From Camillea tinctor (taxonomy: Eukaryota; Ascomycota; Sordariomycetes; Xylariales; Xylariaceae): a stretch of DNA of 64,000 bases. Below the pieces are notes generated by a model that was given only the letters and a program-made list of their open reading frames with translations, did no database searches and was not told the DNA's origin. The DNA is taken from positions 1 through 64,000 of the forward strand of contig MU394082.1 in the NCBI GenBank assembly GCA_022578605.1. The letters are read 5' to 3'. This document shows positions 48,457-60,800 of this stretch, one piece after another. The position numbers and the translations under genes are program-made. Position 1 is the stretch's first letter. Each line of letters opens with the position of its first letter.

Positions 48457-50218
48457 GGTCGCGCTTGGGATGGGATACGCGAGGACCTTACTGTATAGCT
48501 GGATGTGGGGTTAAAGACTTATGGGATGGTATCTGGGGGGTTAGGTAGGTTATATGATATAGACTTTTGTAACTAAGTTGTCTCTTATGGGCGTATATCA
48601 TATATGACATGACCTATGCGTCTACTTATCTTGTGTGGGGAAAGGAGAGGTAATGACTACTTATTTGTTAGATCGGGTTCCTCCCCATGTGCTATTGTAT
48701 GTAGTATTATTGTTTATATTATTGTATGTACCCAGATAGGCTACGTATGTATGTAGGTATCTACGTGCAGTAACATTGAAATCTATAATACATATATCGA
48801 CATCCAACGAGGGGGGTTGGCTGAGTTGTACATACGTGTGAGGGGTAAAGGTATGGTGCAGGCTATGATAGTTCGATGTTATTATCAGTGTATAATTGGC
48901 GTAATGCTCAATTGTAATATGTACATATTCTATAATTCTTATAACTTACACACACCTAGATACGTCTTAATATATAGGTTAGCCTTACAATAGAAGTAAC
49001 GGACATGTTAGGTGCTCGCTTGGATATACCTACCCGGGTTAAGGTGGCATAGCTTCAAAGCTTAATATAGGGTATAGATATTTGAGTTGAGACTGATCAA
49101 TATAGATAGGATATTCTATAAGTTGCCGGTCCAATATTATCCTAGACATCTTTGGAACTAGGTTAGCTTGCATGATATCGGCTTATACGATTAGATACCT
49201 AGTACTATCAAGATTAACAATTCCAGGTACCATTGATCGATACCAGATATGTATGTAGGTAGATTTAAGTAGGTTAACTCGGGTTAGGTAGTTGACATGC
49301 GCTCAACTTCTAGGTAGTAGCGTCTCCAATCTTAGAGCTAATATGCATACTTAACTATCTAGTACTACCTTCCATTAAATTTAAGGAATAGGTAATGATG
49401 AAGCTTTGGAAAGTGCATGATATAATAATAGGCAAAGAACAACTTCCTCGACTTGCTAGTAGCCTAAACTTAGATTCATCAATGACATCAAGTGAGATAC
49501 TTAGTACCTATCTACCTAGTAGGTACTCACAATACTTACCGGACTTCTCCACCTCGTACAACATTTCCCGCCTTTCCTCCAGGTTAACAATATATTCGTT
49601 TCCCTTTCATCTTTGAGAACTTCCAAGACTCCTTAAACCATTCAGCAAACCACCCCCGACTTACTTTATAATATCATAATAATTAGTATTGATAATGACG
49701 ATTTGGTAGTCTTTCGTCAAACGCATCCAAGTTGTTGAAACAGGCCGGGCCTTAGCTCAGCTCAGGTCGTCACATTCCGTTCTGTTTTAGAAAAGCAACC
49801 CAAAATCCAGCATCGCCATTATTGTTGCCATGCCCATCTTTCTTCTCCTTCTCAAAGGCGCAGTCAAAAACAAGGGTCGAATGGAGGTTCGGGTTCGGTT
49901 AAACGACATATGACAGTCTCGTTCTAACCAAGAGGCTCAAAGCAAGTAGATGGCATGAATATGCTGACAGAAAAATACTTACTGGCATCTTGCTTGTGCT
50001 GGAGCCGCAATCACATTCTCACCAACGGTATTGATCGACCCGTCTGGCAAGAACGTCTTTCCGGCTTCAGCTCTGCTGCCCCCGAGGTCTGAGGACATGG
50101 CATAACATTGTTCCCTAGAGGGTTTAGTGAGGGTTAATAAGATCCAAGCATAAGGGTTCTAGAAGTATGCATTCCTAATAACGCACAGACATGGCTTTGG
50201 AGCTTTCTCAACAGGGCT
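48457..50218. other. AT-rich intergenic region with a coding-like fragment
   Basis: No complete gene is supported. The left 1.2 kb is AT-rich with TAGGTA-type motifs. On the minus strand two pieces read as coding: 50098-49983 (38 codons, ending at a GTAAGT donor) and about 49882-49770, which reads VFDCAFEKEKKDGHG and ends in a stop. No acceptor joins them without an in-frame stop, so if related they are a broken gene. Confidence 0.35.
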
Positions 50219-51122
50219 AAGGCGGCAATTTACCATAGCATAATCGCCGGTAGTGTCTCAGGCCTCCTATTGTCTTGCTCGACTGCAAAATGCACGTGGT
50301 CCAATTCCCACCTGGATATCATTTTAGCGTCACGACGTCTAATGGCGCGTCCGAGTCCTCTCACGAAACCACACAGGTCGTTTTCTCAGTTTCAAGCAGA
50401 TTGTTGCTGATGAGGCATATACATGCCCCCCAAGACCAGACTCGGTGCCTAGGGATACACAAGATGGTTCCGGTCTTAAAAACTACCAAGTGGTGTCGAT
50501 GAACGGTATCAAAGATAGTTCGGTGATGGCAAACTGGTCCAACGAGGACTTTGCTCTTGAGAGTAGCACTTGGTTTAATGAGTACACTACGCATACGTTT
50601 TTGTGGACATAGCGCCAGAGCTTCATGCCAACAATAACAACAACGCCGGGTATTCCGTTTCTTCCGAATCGATCGACGCCTTGAGAAGCTTCATGGCCAC
50701 CATTATGTGGGGCAACGCTTCCGAAGTCGCAAGTGTTGTCGATTACATTACTCCTCGGATCGGTTCTGAGTAATGCGAAATGCTACCATAGATCTAGCAG
50801 GTTGGGTGTCGAAATGGTCGCTTAGTATGACCAGTGACGTACGAATTAGCGGCACCCTTAATACAACCAAGAATGCTCGATTATAGCGGCACGGCATACA
50901 TCCTAGCTTCGCATGTCGATGTAAATCGATAAGTTATTGGATTCTCTACCCGGTGATCCTGATGGTACTTGCGTTCTGCTACCTTGCTTAGACTGTTTGG
51001 AGGATTACCTAGACGTGATCAAGTGCGCGCCCTGTAAGAGCGTCTTATTGATTTTTGCGGGTTTTGCCACGATTCAAAGAGCAATATACGGCCAAGTCCG
51101 TGATGGCATTACACAAATCTAG
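50219..51122 (+). pseudogene. Decayed DUF3176-type membrane protein gene
   Basis: Consecutive short segments read like the C-terminal two thirds of a fungal DUF3176 protein, but in changing frames. In order: KAAIYHSII ... CSTAKCTW (the family's Cys-x-x-Cys-Thr-Trp hallmark), FPPGYHFSVTTSNGASES, LKNYQVVSMNGIKDSSV ... STWFNEYTTHTF, VDIAPELH ... SIDALRSFMATIMWGN, KWSLSMTSDVRISGTLNTT, YSGTAYILASHVDVNR, the membrane segment YWILYPVILMVLAFCYLA, and KSVLLIFAGFATIQRAIYG. Start phases change at least seven times (mod 3: 2,1,0,2,1,2,1,0), and the gaps are too short for introns. Family identity is from memory of the motif order; no intact reading exists. The 5' third with the first membrane segments was not found. 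Confidence 0.6.
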
Positions 51123-52167
51123 GGCAAAAATAATCAGCTGGGCCTCAACTTATCTCAACTTATCTCGGAGTCAACAAATGAGATATCTCACCTATGATCA
51201 TACCTCATCGCGATCGAAGCTTTCTGGCTTCTCATCGATTAGGAGGTGTGTATTTCTCAACTTCTGGGCTACCATGACGAATGATAAATGGAAATCACGC
51301 GTCGCGATGTGAGCTCCTAAGAATTATCTTTACATACGAGAAGTTTTATGGGCCTTAGGTAAGAAATCTAGGTGTTGTTCCTCTCTCCACCCTTGAAAAT
51401 GGGTTATGTACCGAACCTTTTACCGGTAGCCGCTTTTTACCCCGGTAAACAGGTCTTAGTGCTTCTTGGTTGTATGTATTACCTCGACCACCTGCTACAC
51501 TACACTGCAAATGGCCCAGAACATAGGTTTATTATTATGCAGTCGATAGCTTATTCAGCATAAAAGCCGGCCTATCAGGCAGCTCCGGATGTTCGGAGTC
51601 CTATATAGGTAATTCAACAAGCCATTGACTAGAGCATCATGGGTTATAGGGGTTGGTCTTATTGTTATCCCAGCAGCGCACGGCTATTGGTTTCCTATAT
51701 CAAGCAGGAAGATGCATCTGATCGTGCAATATCGAGCAATATCGAGACACTACCCTGAACTTGGTGAAGAATCGCATCGGCGGCATCGGCCTTGTTGCCA
51801 TATCTTGCATTGTCCACTGCTACCCTCTACTGTGGAAAGGAACACTGCATTTCCCCAATCCTGACGGACAGACCGGACCTTTCCTTTTCGAATTCACACT
51901 AGTTTCAATGCTGTCCTGTCTGTCACTAAATCACCATGTGGGCCACCGGTGGCATCCAAATACCTACCTACCCGTCTCCCCCAGATCCTGTCGGCCCCCC
52001 TGACCCCCTGATCTCTTAGCAGGCCTTAGTTTAGGTGAAGCATCGGGGTATTCCCCACACCCCACGCGACCCTCCAACTAACTAATACATTTCTTTTTCC
52101 TTCCTTCGCACGTATTCACACTCCTGGGAACGTCTCCAGCTATTTTCCAGTTGCTGCGGCCGTCAAG
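51123..52167. other. Intergenic upstream of the Zn2Cys6 gene
   Basis: No gene seen. The first 100 bases may still belong to the pseudogene. The rest is the presumed promoter and leader of the transcription factor. Confidence 0.45.
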
Positions 52168-55100
52168 ATGTCTACAGCTGACATTGACCCTATAAACCCC
52201 AAATCCAAGTCCGCCGCGAAGGTGCGCAAGAGAGCACCCAAGGCGTGCCTGTCGTGTAGGTCAAGGAAAGTTCGGTGTGATGTTTCTCAGAGGGGCAGAC
52301 CGTGTATGAATTGCTACCTTGACAACGAATCATGTATTGTAACCGGACGAGCATCGAGGTAGTGAGTGAACCGTTCATCCTGTAGCACTGTATAACTAAA
52401 CTTGGATTATAGTCGGAGAGTGCAATCGGATGGCCAACAAGACACCCAAGCATCATATCCTCCGTACAATTCAACAGATGAATGCAACCACGCGAGGCCC
52501 GCGGAGGACGTGGTTCGGTCGAGACTCAATGGCGAGCCAACTTCACCTAGGGTAGACTTCGACAACGATCTCATATCACGGGATAAATCGAATCCAATGA
52601 ACGATGCCGCAACTACGTCGAGTACAGAAGCCGAGATGCTGGAAAGCACCCAGCCACCGCCGCCGACATCTCATACATCCCACGATCAGAACTTCAACAG
52701 ACAGTTTACTTCCATGCCGTTATTTAATGGTAAGACATCACTCATATACTTAAATGGTATTCGTTCTAATCTAGTCCCAAGACACGCCCGCTCCCTCAGT
52801 GCCGCCCCCAAATTTCAATTCCTTCGTATCTACAGAGCTGCCTCTCTGGGTCGGCGACCAGCGAATCGCGGTTAACGCTGATGTGACATATTCATATTAT
52901 CCATTTATTACCATCAGTAATCTTCACAATATCATGCCTCAGGACGTCAATTACCTCGAATCCCAAGGGTGTCTCCGCGTACCGACCCGAAATATCCTCG
53001 ACGAATTTGTACAACAGTACTTCTTGCATGTTCATCCGTTAATGCCGTTGCTTAACGAAGGCGATTTCTGGGATATGTATGGCGACCACCGTGGTGGGGG
53101 TTCTGGCGAGAAGATATCTCTTCTAGTTTTTCAAGCGATGATGTTTTCGTCTTGTAATGTGAGCCGTTCCCGTCTATTCCAAGTGTAGAAGCGAGTTCTA
53201 ACTTGATCAGTTTGTCTCGAAAGATAGCATTAAGGCGCTGGGGTTTCCTACAATTCGAGCTGCTAGGGCTACTTTTTATCGCCGCACGAAGGTATGTCCT
53301 AAACCGTTCCCCACTGAAACCTACGAAATCTGACGAGACAGCTCTTATACGACTTTGATACTGAGGCATCGCTCGTATGTCTTTCTCAGACCGCTCTGCT
53401 CCTTTCTTACTGGGCTCCGAATTGGTCCCATGCGTCTAAAAAGCCGAATACGATATGGCTTGGCGCTGCCATCCAGAACGCAAAGAGCGCCGAAGCGCAT
53501 ACGTATTCTACCATGCCTACGTTTTCAGCCATCATGGAGCCAGCACAGTTTAAAAAGCAGAACGTGCTGAAGCGTCTATGGTGGTGCTGCGTTATTCGCG
53601 ATCGCATATTGCCTTTAGGTATGCGGAGAAGTCTACAGATAACCCGTGATCATTTTGATATGGACGCCAATCCTGGCCTGGGATACACGGACCTAGCCGA
53701 TGAAGTTGAGCGGTCGAAAGTTTACAATCCAGAAACTAAGCGATGTCTCATCGAAATTTTCGTCCAGATCGGGGAGCTCTGTTCCATTTTAACAGACGTC
53801 CTCACTCTCGTGTTCCCTCTAGACGATGTCCCAGGTTGGGGACGACAGTTTGGACCCGAGGCGGCGGCTAAGGTGATAGAATGTAAGATGGCGCTCAGAC
53901 GATGGCATAAAGGGGCATCACTTCGCTTCCCAATGTTTGGTGGCGGGAGCGTGCCCAGGAAGGCAACCGGGACTGGAAAGCATTTCCAACATGATTCAGT
54001 AATCCTGTACACGAATCTGATGTACATGTACTACCAGTAAGCGGTTTTCTTTTCCCACCAGAACTTCCTCCCTTCCTTGGTGTGTATGACTAAAGCATAA
54101 ACTAGCTCGGCTCGTGCGGCGCTCTGCCATCACGAGGTCTTACAATTAGCGGTCGCCTCTGCCTCGCCTAATCTAAACAGCAACCTACGAGAATTCTCGA
54201 ATATTTACGAAAACCGGCATGAGCTCCAAGAAGCATCTTGTGGTGTAACGGAGTGCCTGAAGGAACTTATCCAGCTTCGCCTTGCCCGTTGGTTACCGAT
54301 AAGCGCGTAAGTAGGAAGGCTCAGCTTGATCGACATGGACTAACATATCATAGGGTGGCATGTACTGCGTTACCATTAGTCTTGCACATCATTGACGTAA
54401 AACTCTCGTGGCATAATAAGAACAACGGCGGCTCGGACGACCCGAATGGATCCACAGCGCTTAAGCAGCACCGGCTTAACATCCTCATAGAGGCCATGAA
54501 GACATATCAGCCTCAGTACGACGGCGTTGACTACATCAGCGAAACGATTCGTCACATTATAAATGTAGCCCAGCTTGACCCTCCAAGTGATTCCGATATA
54601 CACTCCCAAAATAGAAACAACATCCAACCAGCCATCTCAGGTTGGTCAGATATACTCGCTTCGCAGCCAGGCGCCTATCTCCGGCTCGCGATGACTATGG
54701 ATCTAAGTCTTAGCAAAGGTCGCTTGGTGCAAGAATCTGATTTCCCCATAAGCCTGAGGGGTTTGTTCAACGCAGGTTTCAATTCGATGAAGAGCATCGT
54801 CAGCCAGCCCGTCACATCTCAGCAAACAGCCGCATCAGCAGCATGCTTCGCGCGGAACCCAGGGACAGTACACTCACTATCATCATCATCCTCAGATTCG
54901 GATTCGGGTAGCAACTCGAACTCGCCGACCTCCCTCGACGGAGCCCCGGTAAACGGTCACCACTCACACAACCACAACAATCATAGTGCCCGAGCTGAGC
55001 GAATGATGGGTGAATCGGCCTTTGGATCCGATATCGATATGTCGGGCGCTAGCGAAATTTTCATGCACACGTCTACCGCGGGCGCTGGAGCTCTGGATAT

Positions 55101-55449
55101 GAACTTCGACCTCCATATGAGCATGGACAATCTCACCGGCGATGTACTGGCCGCGTATGCGGCGCTCGACGCAGGGGAGAATCATAAGGATAATGGGGGT
55201 CTGTACGGTAATGGTGGTGATGGGGAGAGGAGGGGCGGGGAAGATGGCGAAGTAAGGGGAGGAGGAGCAACAGGAGGGGGAGATGAAGACGACTGGATTG
55301 AGAGAGCGTGGGGTGATGAGGGAATGGGCAAGGAAGGGAGCGTGGGTGTGGGCTCTCATAGGGGTGCCAGTAGCGGAGGCGAGGACAGGGAGACGGCGAG
55401 AGCGCTCCTCGATGCGTTGAGGGCGGAGGGGGTAAGCTGTGCAGCATGA
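52168..55449 (+). CDS. Zn2Cys6 fungal transcription factor
   Basis: Seven exons: 52168-52358, 52413-52729, 52782-53158, 53211-53291, 53342-54036, 54106-54306 and 54354-55449, giving 985 residues. The binuclear zinc cluster is canonical, with Cys27, 30, 37, 46, 49 and 56 (spacing 2-6-8-2-6) in a basic context (KRAPKACLSCRSRKVRC). The fungal-specific middle homology domain spans about 250-600, with VHPLMPLLNEGDF, VLKRLWWCCVIRDRILPLGMR and DMDANPGLGYTDLADEVER. The layout resembles the cutinase transcription factor 1-beta group, but regulatory targets are unknown. The C-terminus (about 800-985) is Ser-, Gly- and Asp/Glu-rich, probably an activation or disordered region. Intron 2 most likely uses a CAAG acceptor rather than the nearer TAG, since only it closes the frame. 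Converges with the MFS gene. Confidence 0.9.
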
Positions 55450-55977
55450 ATGGGAAAGGGGGAGGCTCTGTTTTGGGTGGGGTTGGGGCCACCGGATGAA
55501 CGGCGTTTAGGGAGTTGACGGGCTCATACGGTGCAACTAAGGGAAGATTGAGATGGATATCAGCTGGTATGTTCTGATCTGTGTGATTACTAGGCACATT
55601 GTGTTTGTCATTGCTGCGAAAAGGGTCATGTCATATTATGTCATTGGTTTTTATTGCGTTTCCGACCAGTCTTATAGATGATATATACGGGGGAGCCAGT
55701 CGATTACCATGAGATGAGGGAGCTTGTAAACCTCATGGAATTCGAAAACATTTTTTCTTTCTTCGAAAATCAATTGATCGAGGCTAACATGTGCATTGTT
55801 TTTATCACTAGCGACTTGCCGTAGATGTATATACATATCGTTATGCTCATCTTCACGTCTATCGATTCTTTTAACCACATATCTATGCTCGCTCTTCTAG
55901 GGGCTATGCAAAACAACAACGGATGTGCACATATATACAGATATATACAAACCTAACTCCGATTTGCTTACCTACCA
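55450..55977. other. Intergenic between convergent regulator and MFS genes
   Basis: About 530 bases that should hold both 3' UTRs. No gene seen. Confidence 0.55.
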
Positions 55978-57870
55978 TTACTCCTGATAAATTGTACCCT
56001 CACCCGCCGACTCCGCCTCCTCCCCTACGGCACTCTTCGGCAGCCTCACAAACAGTAGCAAGGAACCGCAGGCAGCGACCAGAACCGCCAGCCCATAGTA
56101 CGGGAGCCCGATCCAACGGCCTCCCAGCCTCATCCCGAGCGAGAACAGGCCAGCGAGCATGGGGTGCGCGTACACGCTACCAAGCACCTCCACCATGCCC
56201 ACGAGGCTGAACAAGCGCGACCGCTGCGCCGGCTCCACGTACAGGCTCATGAGGCTCTTGCTCAGGCTCCCGAACCCGGACCCCAGCGCCGCCAGCACGA
56301 GCCCGCAGGCGAAGGACCCCACGCCCGGCGCGAGGCCCAGGACGAGCACGCCGAGACTGAGGAGCGCGTAGGACCACAGCGCGAGGGTCAGGTCGCGCCG
56401 CTGCTCGGGGTTCTCGCTCCCCCGCGTCTTGGGGGGTTGTTGGCGCTGGCGGAGGAGCAAAAGCTGGCGCGAGAGAAAAGGCAGGATCAACAGCGCTTGC
56501 GCGATCTGCGCCCCGCCGTAGAATGATTGGATGTACCCCGTCTGCGCGAGCCGCAGCGCGTACCGCTTGGAGAGGAACTGCGCCATGAATTGCAGGGTCG
56601 CGAAGAGGACGGGTGGGGTGCCGAGGGCGCTGATCAGGAGGAGGATGAGGGAGGGGGATTGTAGGAGGGAGAGGGATTCCTGGAAGCGGGTGATGGTGTG
56701 GTGGATGCGGGATTTGAGACCGGGTGGTGGTGGTTGGGAGGGCGCGGTGGAAGCGTTCTTAGTGGTGGGAGGGAGCGTCTCGGGCAGGAAGAGGAAAGAT
56801 AGGGCGCCGGTGCTGAGGAGTCCGACGGCGACCCAGAGGGAGGGCCAGGGACCGGTGCGGGACATGAGGAGGGAGGAGAGAGCGGGGGACATGAGGTTCC
56901 CGCAGAGACTGGCGGCGTGGACGCGCATGAATGCGATTGCTCTAAAAGGGGGAAAGGGATTAGCGGAGTAGGATGGGGAGGAAAAGGGTATCGCGCCCGA
57001 GAATAGGGGTAATATAGAATTAACCTTTTCGTTCATGGCTTATCTTCTAGTCTCCAAACTAGTTCATGAAAAGGGGTAGAGGCATATGGGAAAGAGGAAT
57101 TGGATCTCTAGTTGAGGTTTGGGTCAAGGGGAGCTAACCTTTTCTCCTCGCTCGTCGCATCAGTGATCATGCTCAACACTACACCCGTGACCACTGCGTT
57201 GCCACCGCCGACGAAGGGGCTCGCGGCCCCGAGCCAGATCAGTTCGAGAGGCAGCACAGAGGGTAGCGACACGACAACCATGGCCCAGAGAAGCGCAACG
57301 ACCATGCTACCCAGCGCGATAGCAGAAACGGGTCGGCGACCGATTCTGTGAATTGTTCCCTGTTAGCCTCCTTTTCTGTTCCCCCCCCTTTTGAGTTCAA
57401 GTCAAAACCTACTTATCGGCAACAAGGCCCCAAGGAAACGCAGCTAAGAGGCCAGCGACAGCTTCGAGCGCCGAGTGAATGGCCATAATGAACGCGAGGC
57501 GGCTCTGGATTGAGTTCTCCTTGCAGAGGCCCTCGTCGATAGGGCCGGTATCCGCACCACCCTGCTCCACACCATAGTACCGCCGGCAGAGCACATCCTC
57601 GGCCAGTCGCGTATAGGGGATGGAAATGAACCCGGCCGCCGATGTGGCAATGAAGATGATGAGGCAAAGGAAGTTGATGACTACGCTGCCCTTGTGCACC
57701 TTGGGCACGTGAACATGAATGCCCCTGCTGCCGACAGACGACAACCCGGGATGCGGCTGGGCGTTGTGCAATTGGTTCCGACGATCTTCTTCTTCGCCCA
57801 GCAAGGGAGTCCCCTCGGTAAGGTCGCCGCCCGACGGTGGGCTGATGTGGCGGCGCCGCTCGTCCGCCAT
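55978..57870 (-). CDS. Major facilitator superfamily transporter
   Basis: Three exons, 57870-57413, 57345-57139 and 56941-55978, give 542 residues. The N-terminal tail (1 to about 58) is hydrophilic and holds the EGTPLLGEEE acidic motif common in fungal MFS proteins. The first membrane segment is about 63-85. The loop between TM2 and TM3 reads PWGLVADKIGRRP, the MFS signature (G-x-x-AD-x-x-GRR). About 11-12 hydrophobic segments can be traced, with a cytosolic central loop rich in Pro/Gln/Arg (about 260-290 and 380-400). The FISIPYTRLAEDVLCRRYY stretch and overall layout are like fungal SLC46/tetracycline-type transporters often found near secondary-metabolism genes. The substrate is unknown. 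The coding region is GC-rich. Confidence 0.88.
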
Positions 57871-60800
57871 TTTCTTTCTTTTTTTTTTCCCCTATTCTCC
57901 GCGCGCCTGGATTTTCAAGAAAATGAGGCAACTACTACAAGGGAGTAATCGCAGATAGCAGGGAGATTGCGGTTTGTCCCTTGTTAGTGGAAGAAGAAGA
58001 AAAAATTAAGTAGAAAGATCGTCGAGCCGTAAAACCAAAAATCAACATGACCCGGAAGCAGGGCAATTAGATAGGGAAACGCCATTGAGGACCGGGTAAG
58101 ATAAGGCGTAAAACAGGTTAATTGATGGCTTACTACTAATGATTACCCAAGGACGCCAATGTTCCCAAAAATGGAACGATAGCTCCGAGGGGCTATACTA
58201 CATCGAACGAACCCCTGACCCCTGGTTCCCAGTTCCAATTCCCATCGTGAGATTAGTCAGCTATAATAATTATTACGTATAACTACGCTTATAGGAAGAG
58301 GTTTATAAGTCAGCCCTGCTCACATCTGCTAGCAGCTGACGAGAATAGTGTGGTCATATACATACATCCATACATACCTACATAATTAGATCCTTGGGAT
58401 TGCTTCCCGAGATCTGGCTTATACGATTTAACATCCTCCCTTGCATGATGGATACGTAACAATATGGTCCATGGATGCTCATGATATCATAGAATAAAAA
58501 AGGCCCCAAACAATTTCAGCTATAGTTCAGCAGGTGAGTTAGTCGTGACCCAACGGCTATAGTATATTATGAAAAATTTACAATTTTTATTCTTGACGAT
58601 AGTAAAAGGGGGTTGCTATACGCAATATTCTGTTGAAGATCTTCATTATTCGAGTACTCCTTTCTTGCTTTTCTACACCATTCTTTTTGAGTAATCGAAT
58701 CATTATCATTGGTGCTTCTGAATCGGGCGAAGATCTAAAAGACAGCGTGTGCATCTGGATTTGATGCAAGATAGGGTGAGATAGAACGAAATGCCTGCAT
58801 ACATATAGTCAAAAGACCTATAGGACTCCCATGGCAGTGGGTCTTGACCCAGTTTCTGCTATCAGGTCCCTGAAATGAATGGAGATGATAGACAACGCTG
58901 ACGGTCACAGTTGGAGTGTATAAATATCAGTATAGGTTACACATATGGAGCGTTTCCCAGAGTATTCTCTATCCCAGGAACCCCTATGTAGACGCGAGGA
59001 TTACTTCCCCGGCATTTATGACATGTATGTTAATATGGGCGGTGAAGCGCTTATTGTATCAATGCAAGGGTAGCTAGGAACAGTAGAGAAATCCACACTA
59101 CAGGGCTGAGAGCTACTTAGGTTAGTTGGATATCTATACCCTTTCGTTCTACCTCTTCATGCAATAGTAGCCACAGTAACACTGATATCATCACCATACC
59201 ACCTTTACACTCTGCTCTTGTTGTGGCACCGGGGATAGAAGATGCATGGCAAGTTACAAGGTGGCTTCAGATGCAAATCAAATACTACCGAGTGGAAAAG
59301 TCTTGCGTCCCATCTGTAGCCTCTCGTGGCAATGGAAGCATACAAGCATGAGCAGGATCCAGACCGCATAGCTGACCACCTAGACCAACACTACCGCCCC
59401 AATGACCGGAGATACATAATGTACGGATAAGCCCTAAGAGGACGGAGTCATCAAGATTCCGGAGCTTTTTTGAAAAGCCCTCGCCGCTTTTCCCTTATCC
59501 CAAGGACTCGAGGCGTCAACTGAGGGGTATTCCCGGAAGAAGCCTTGCTGTCGTTGCTTTTATTCTTTTACTTTGGTCTTTTGGCTTCAGGCTCGCGACG
59601 ATAATGCCGATGCTCTCGTTGGGCTTCCACGTTGAGAGACATAACAACATCTTATTAGCTCGATTGTTCTGGCTCTAGCCCCCCTGAACCAAGATTACAT
59701 GCTCTCTACTTGGAGTAGTCGCGAAGTAGCATTGCTCTTAGTCAAAGAAATCATCTATGTGCCTCACTAGAGACGTACGTAAAAAGCTGGACATGAATAC
59801 GAGTAATGATCACGAGACAAATCATAATTCTGAAAAGTATTTACCTATTGCAAACCAATATACCTTTGTACTATAAAGTCACCAAATAAGCAAAGTTTAT
59901 CTATCATTCCATACTATGCCCTAGATCTTTTTGAGACACATATAGGTTAGGGGCAACACAAGCAAACGAGTGTAATCATCTAATAACCTACATGACTGGT
60001 TACCTACTTGCTTAAAACTGATGAAAAACTGGTGACTGTTTTCTATTAAGCCATTATGAGTATCATGACCAGGACTCCGTAGGATTCATTAGGTATAAAC
60101 CCACCCCAAGGAATTCAGGTATGAAAGCTTAGACGAAGTGAAGGAGAAAACTACTGTAGAGCTTCAATGTTGTAATATAAACATGATTTGATAATTTACC
60201 TGCCTACAGACCGATTCGCATCATTGTATCAATGTTGCGGCTAGATGCTCATAATACGATTCTTTTCATATATCTATGGTGAGTTATTCTGATGAGATGA
60301 TGAGTACGGGTAGCTACATCTACTCTGAGTTTCGGCTTGACTGTATCGTATACACTAAGAGGTAACCACTTTTTTCTGCCCATGGCCCCTGGCTCTTGTT
60401 TACATGCTCAGTCACGCGCAAGACGCCCGACGAATATCCTATACAGTATGTGACTTGGCGATAGTGGCCGAGCGGGAAGTACTTGGTTTTAACCAAATTT
60501 CCTTCTTTCAGCCCAAAACAAGCGCCTGACACTGATGGCTACCTAGATCAGATGCTCTTATTATCATCTTAACACTGTCTACAACCTTGATCAGTTGCAC
60601 CGTGCCATCCATGCTGGGCAACACTACCAGCTTCGCATGCATAGATCTGGGGGCTAGCCGAAGTTCATATCCAATGAATAGGGCTTGCACTACCGTCGAT
60701 GGAATCCTGACTAGTTTAGGTGAAGGAGTACCATCTCCTACTAGGTTATGTAGCATGGGCTTGCCTGTCTACGAAGCTATAGAGAGCCCCTGTAGGAAAA

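Noticed and set aside
60450..60530. tRNA-like D-arm sequence (AGTGGCCGAGCGGG)
   Set aside because: It resembles a Ser/Leu tRNA start, but no anticodon arm or GTTCGA T-arm follows at the right distance.
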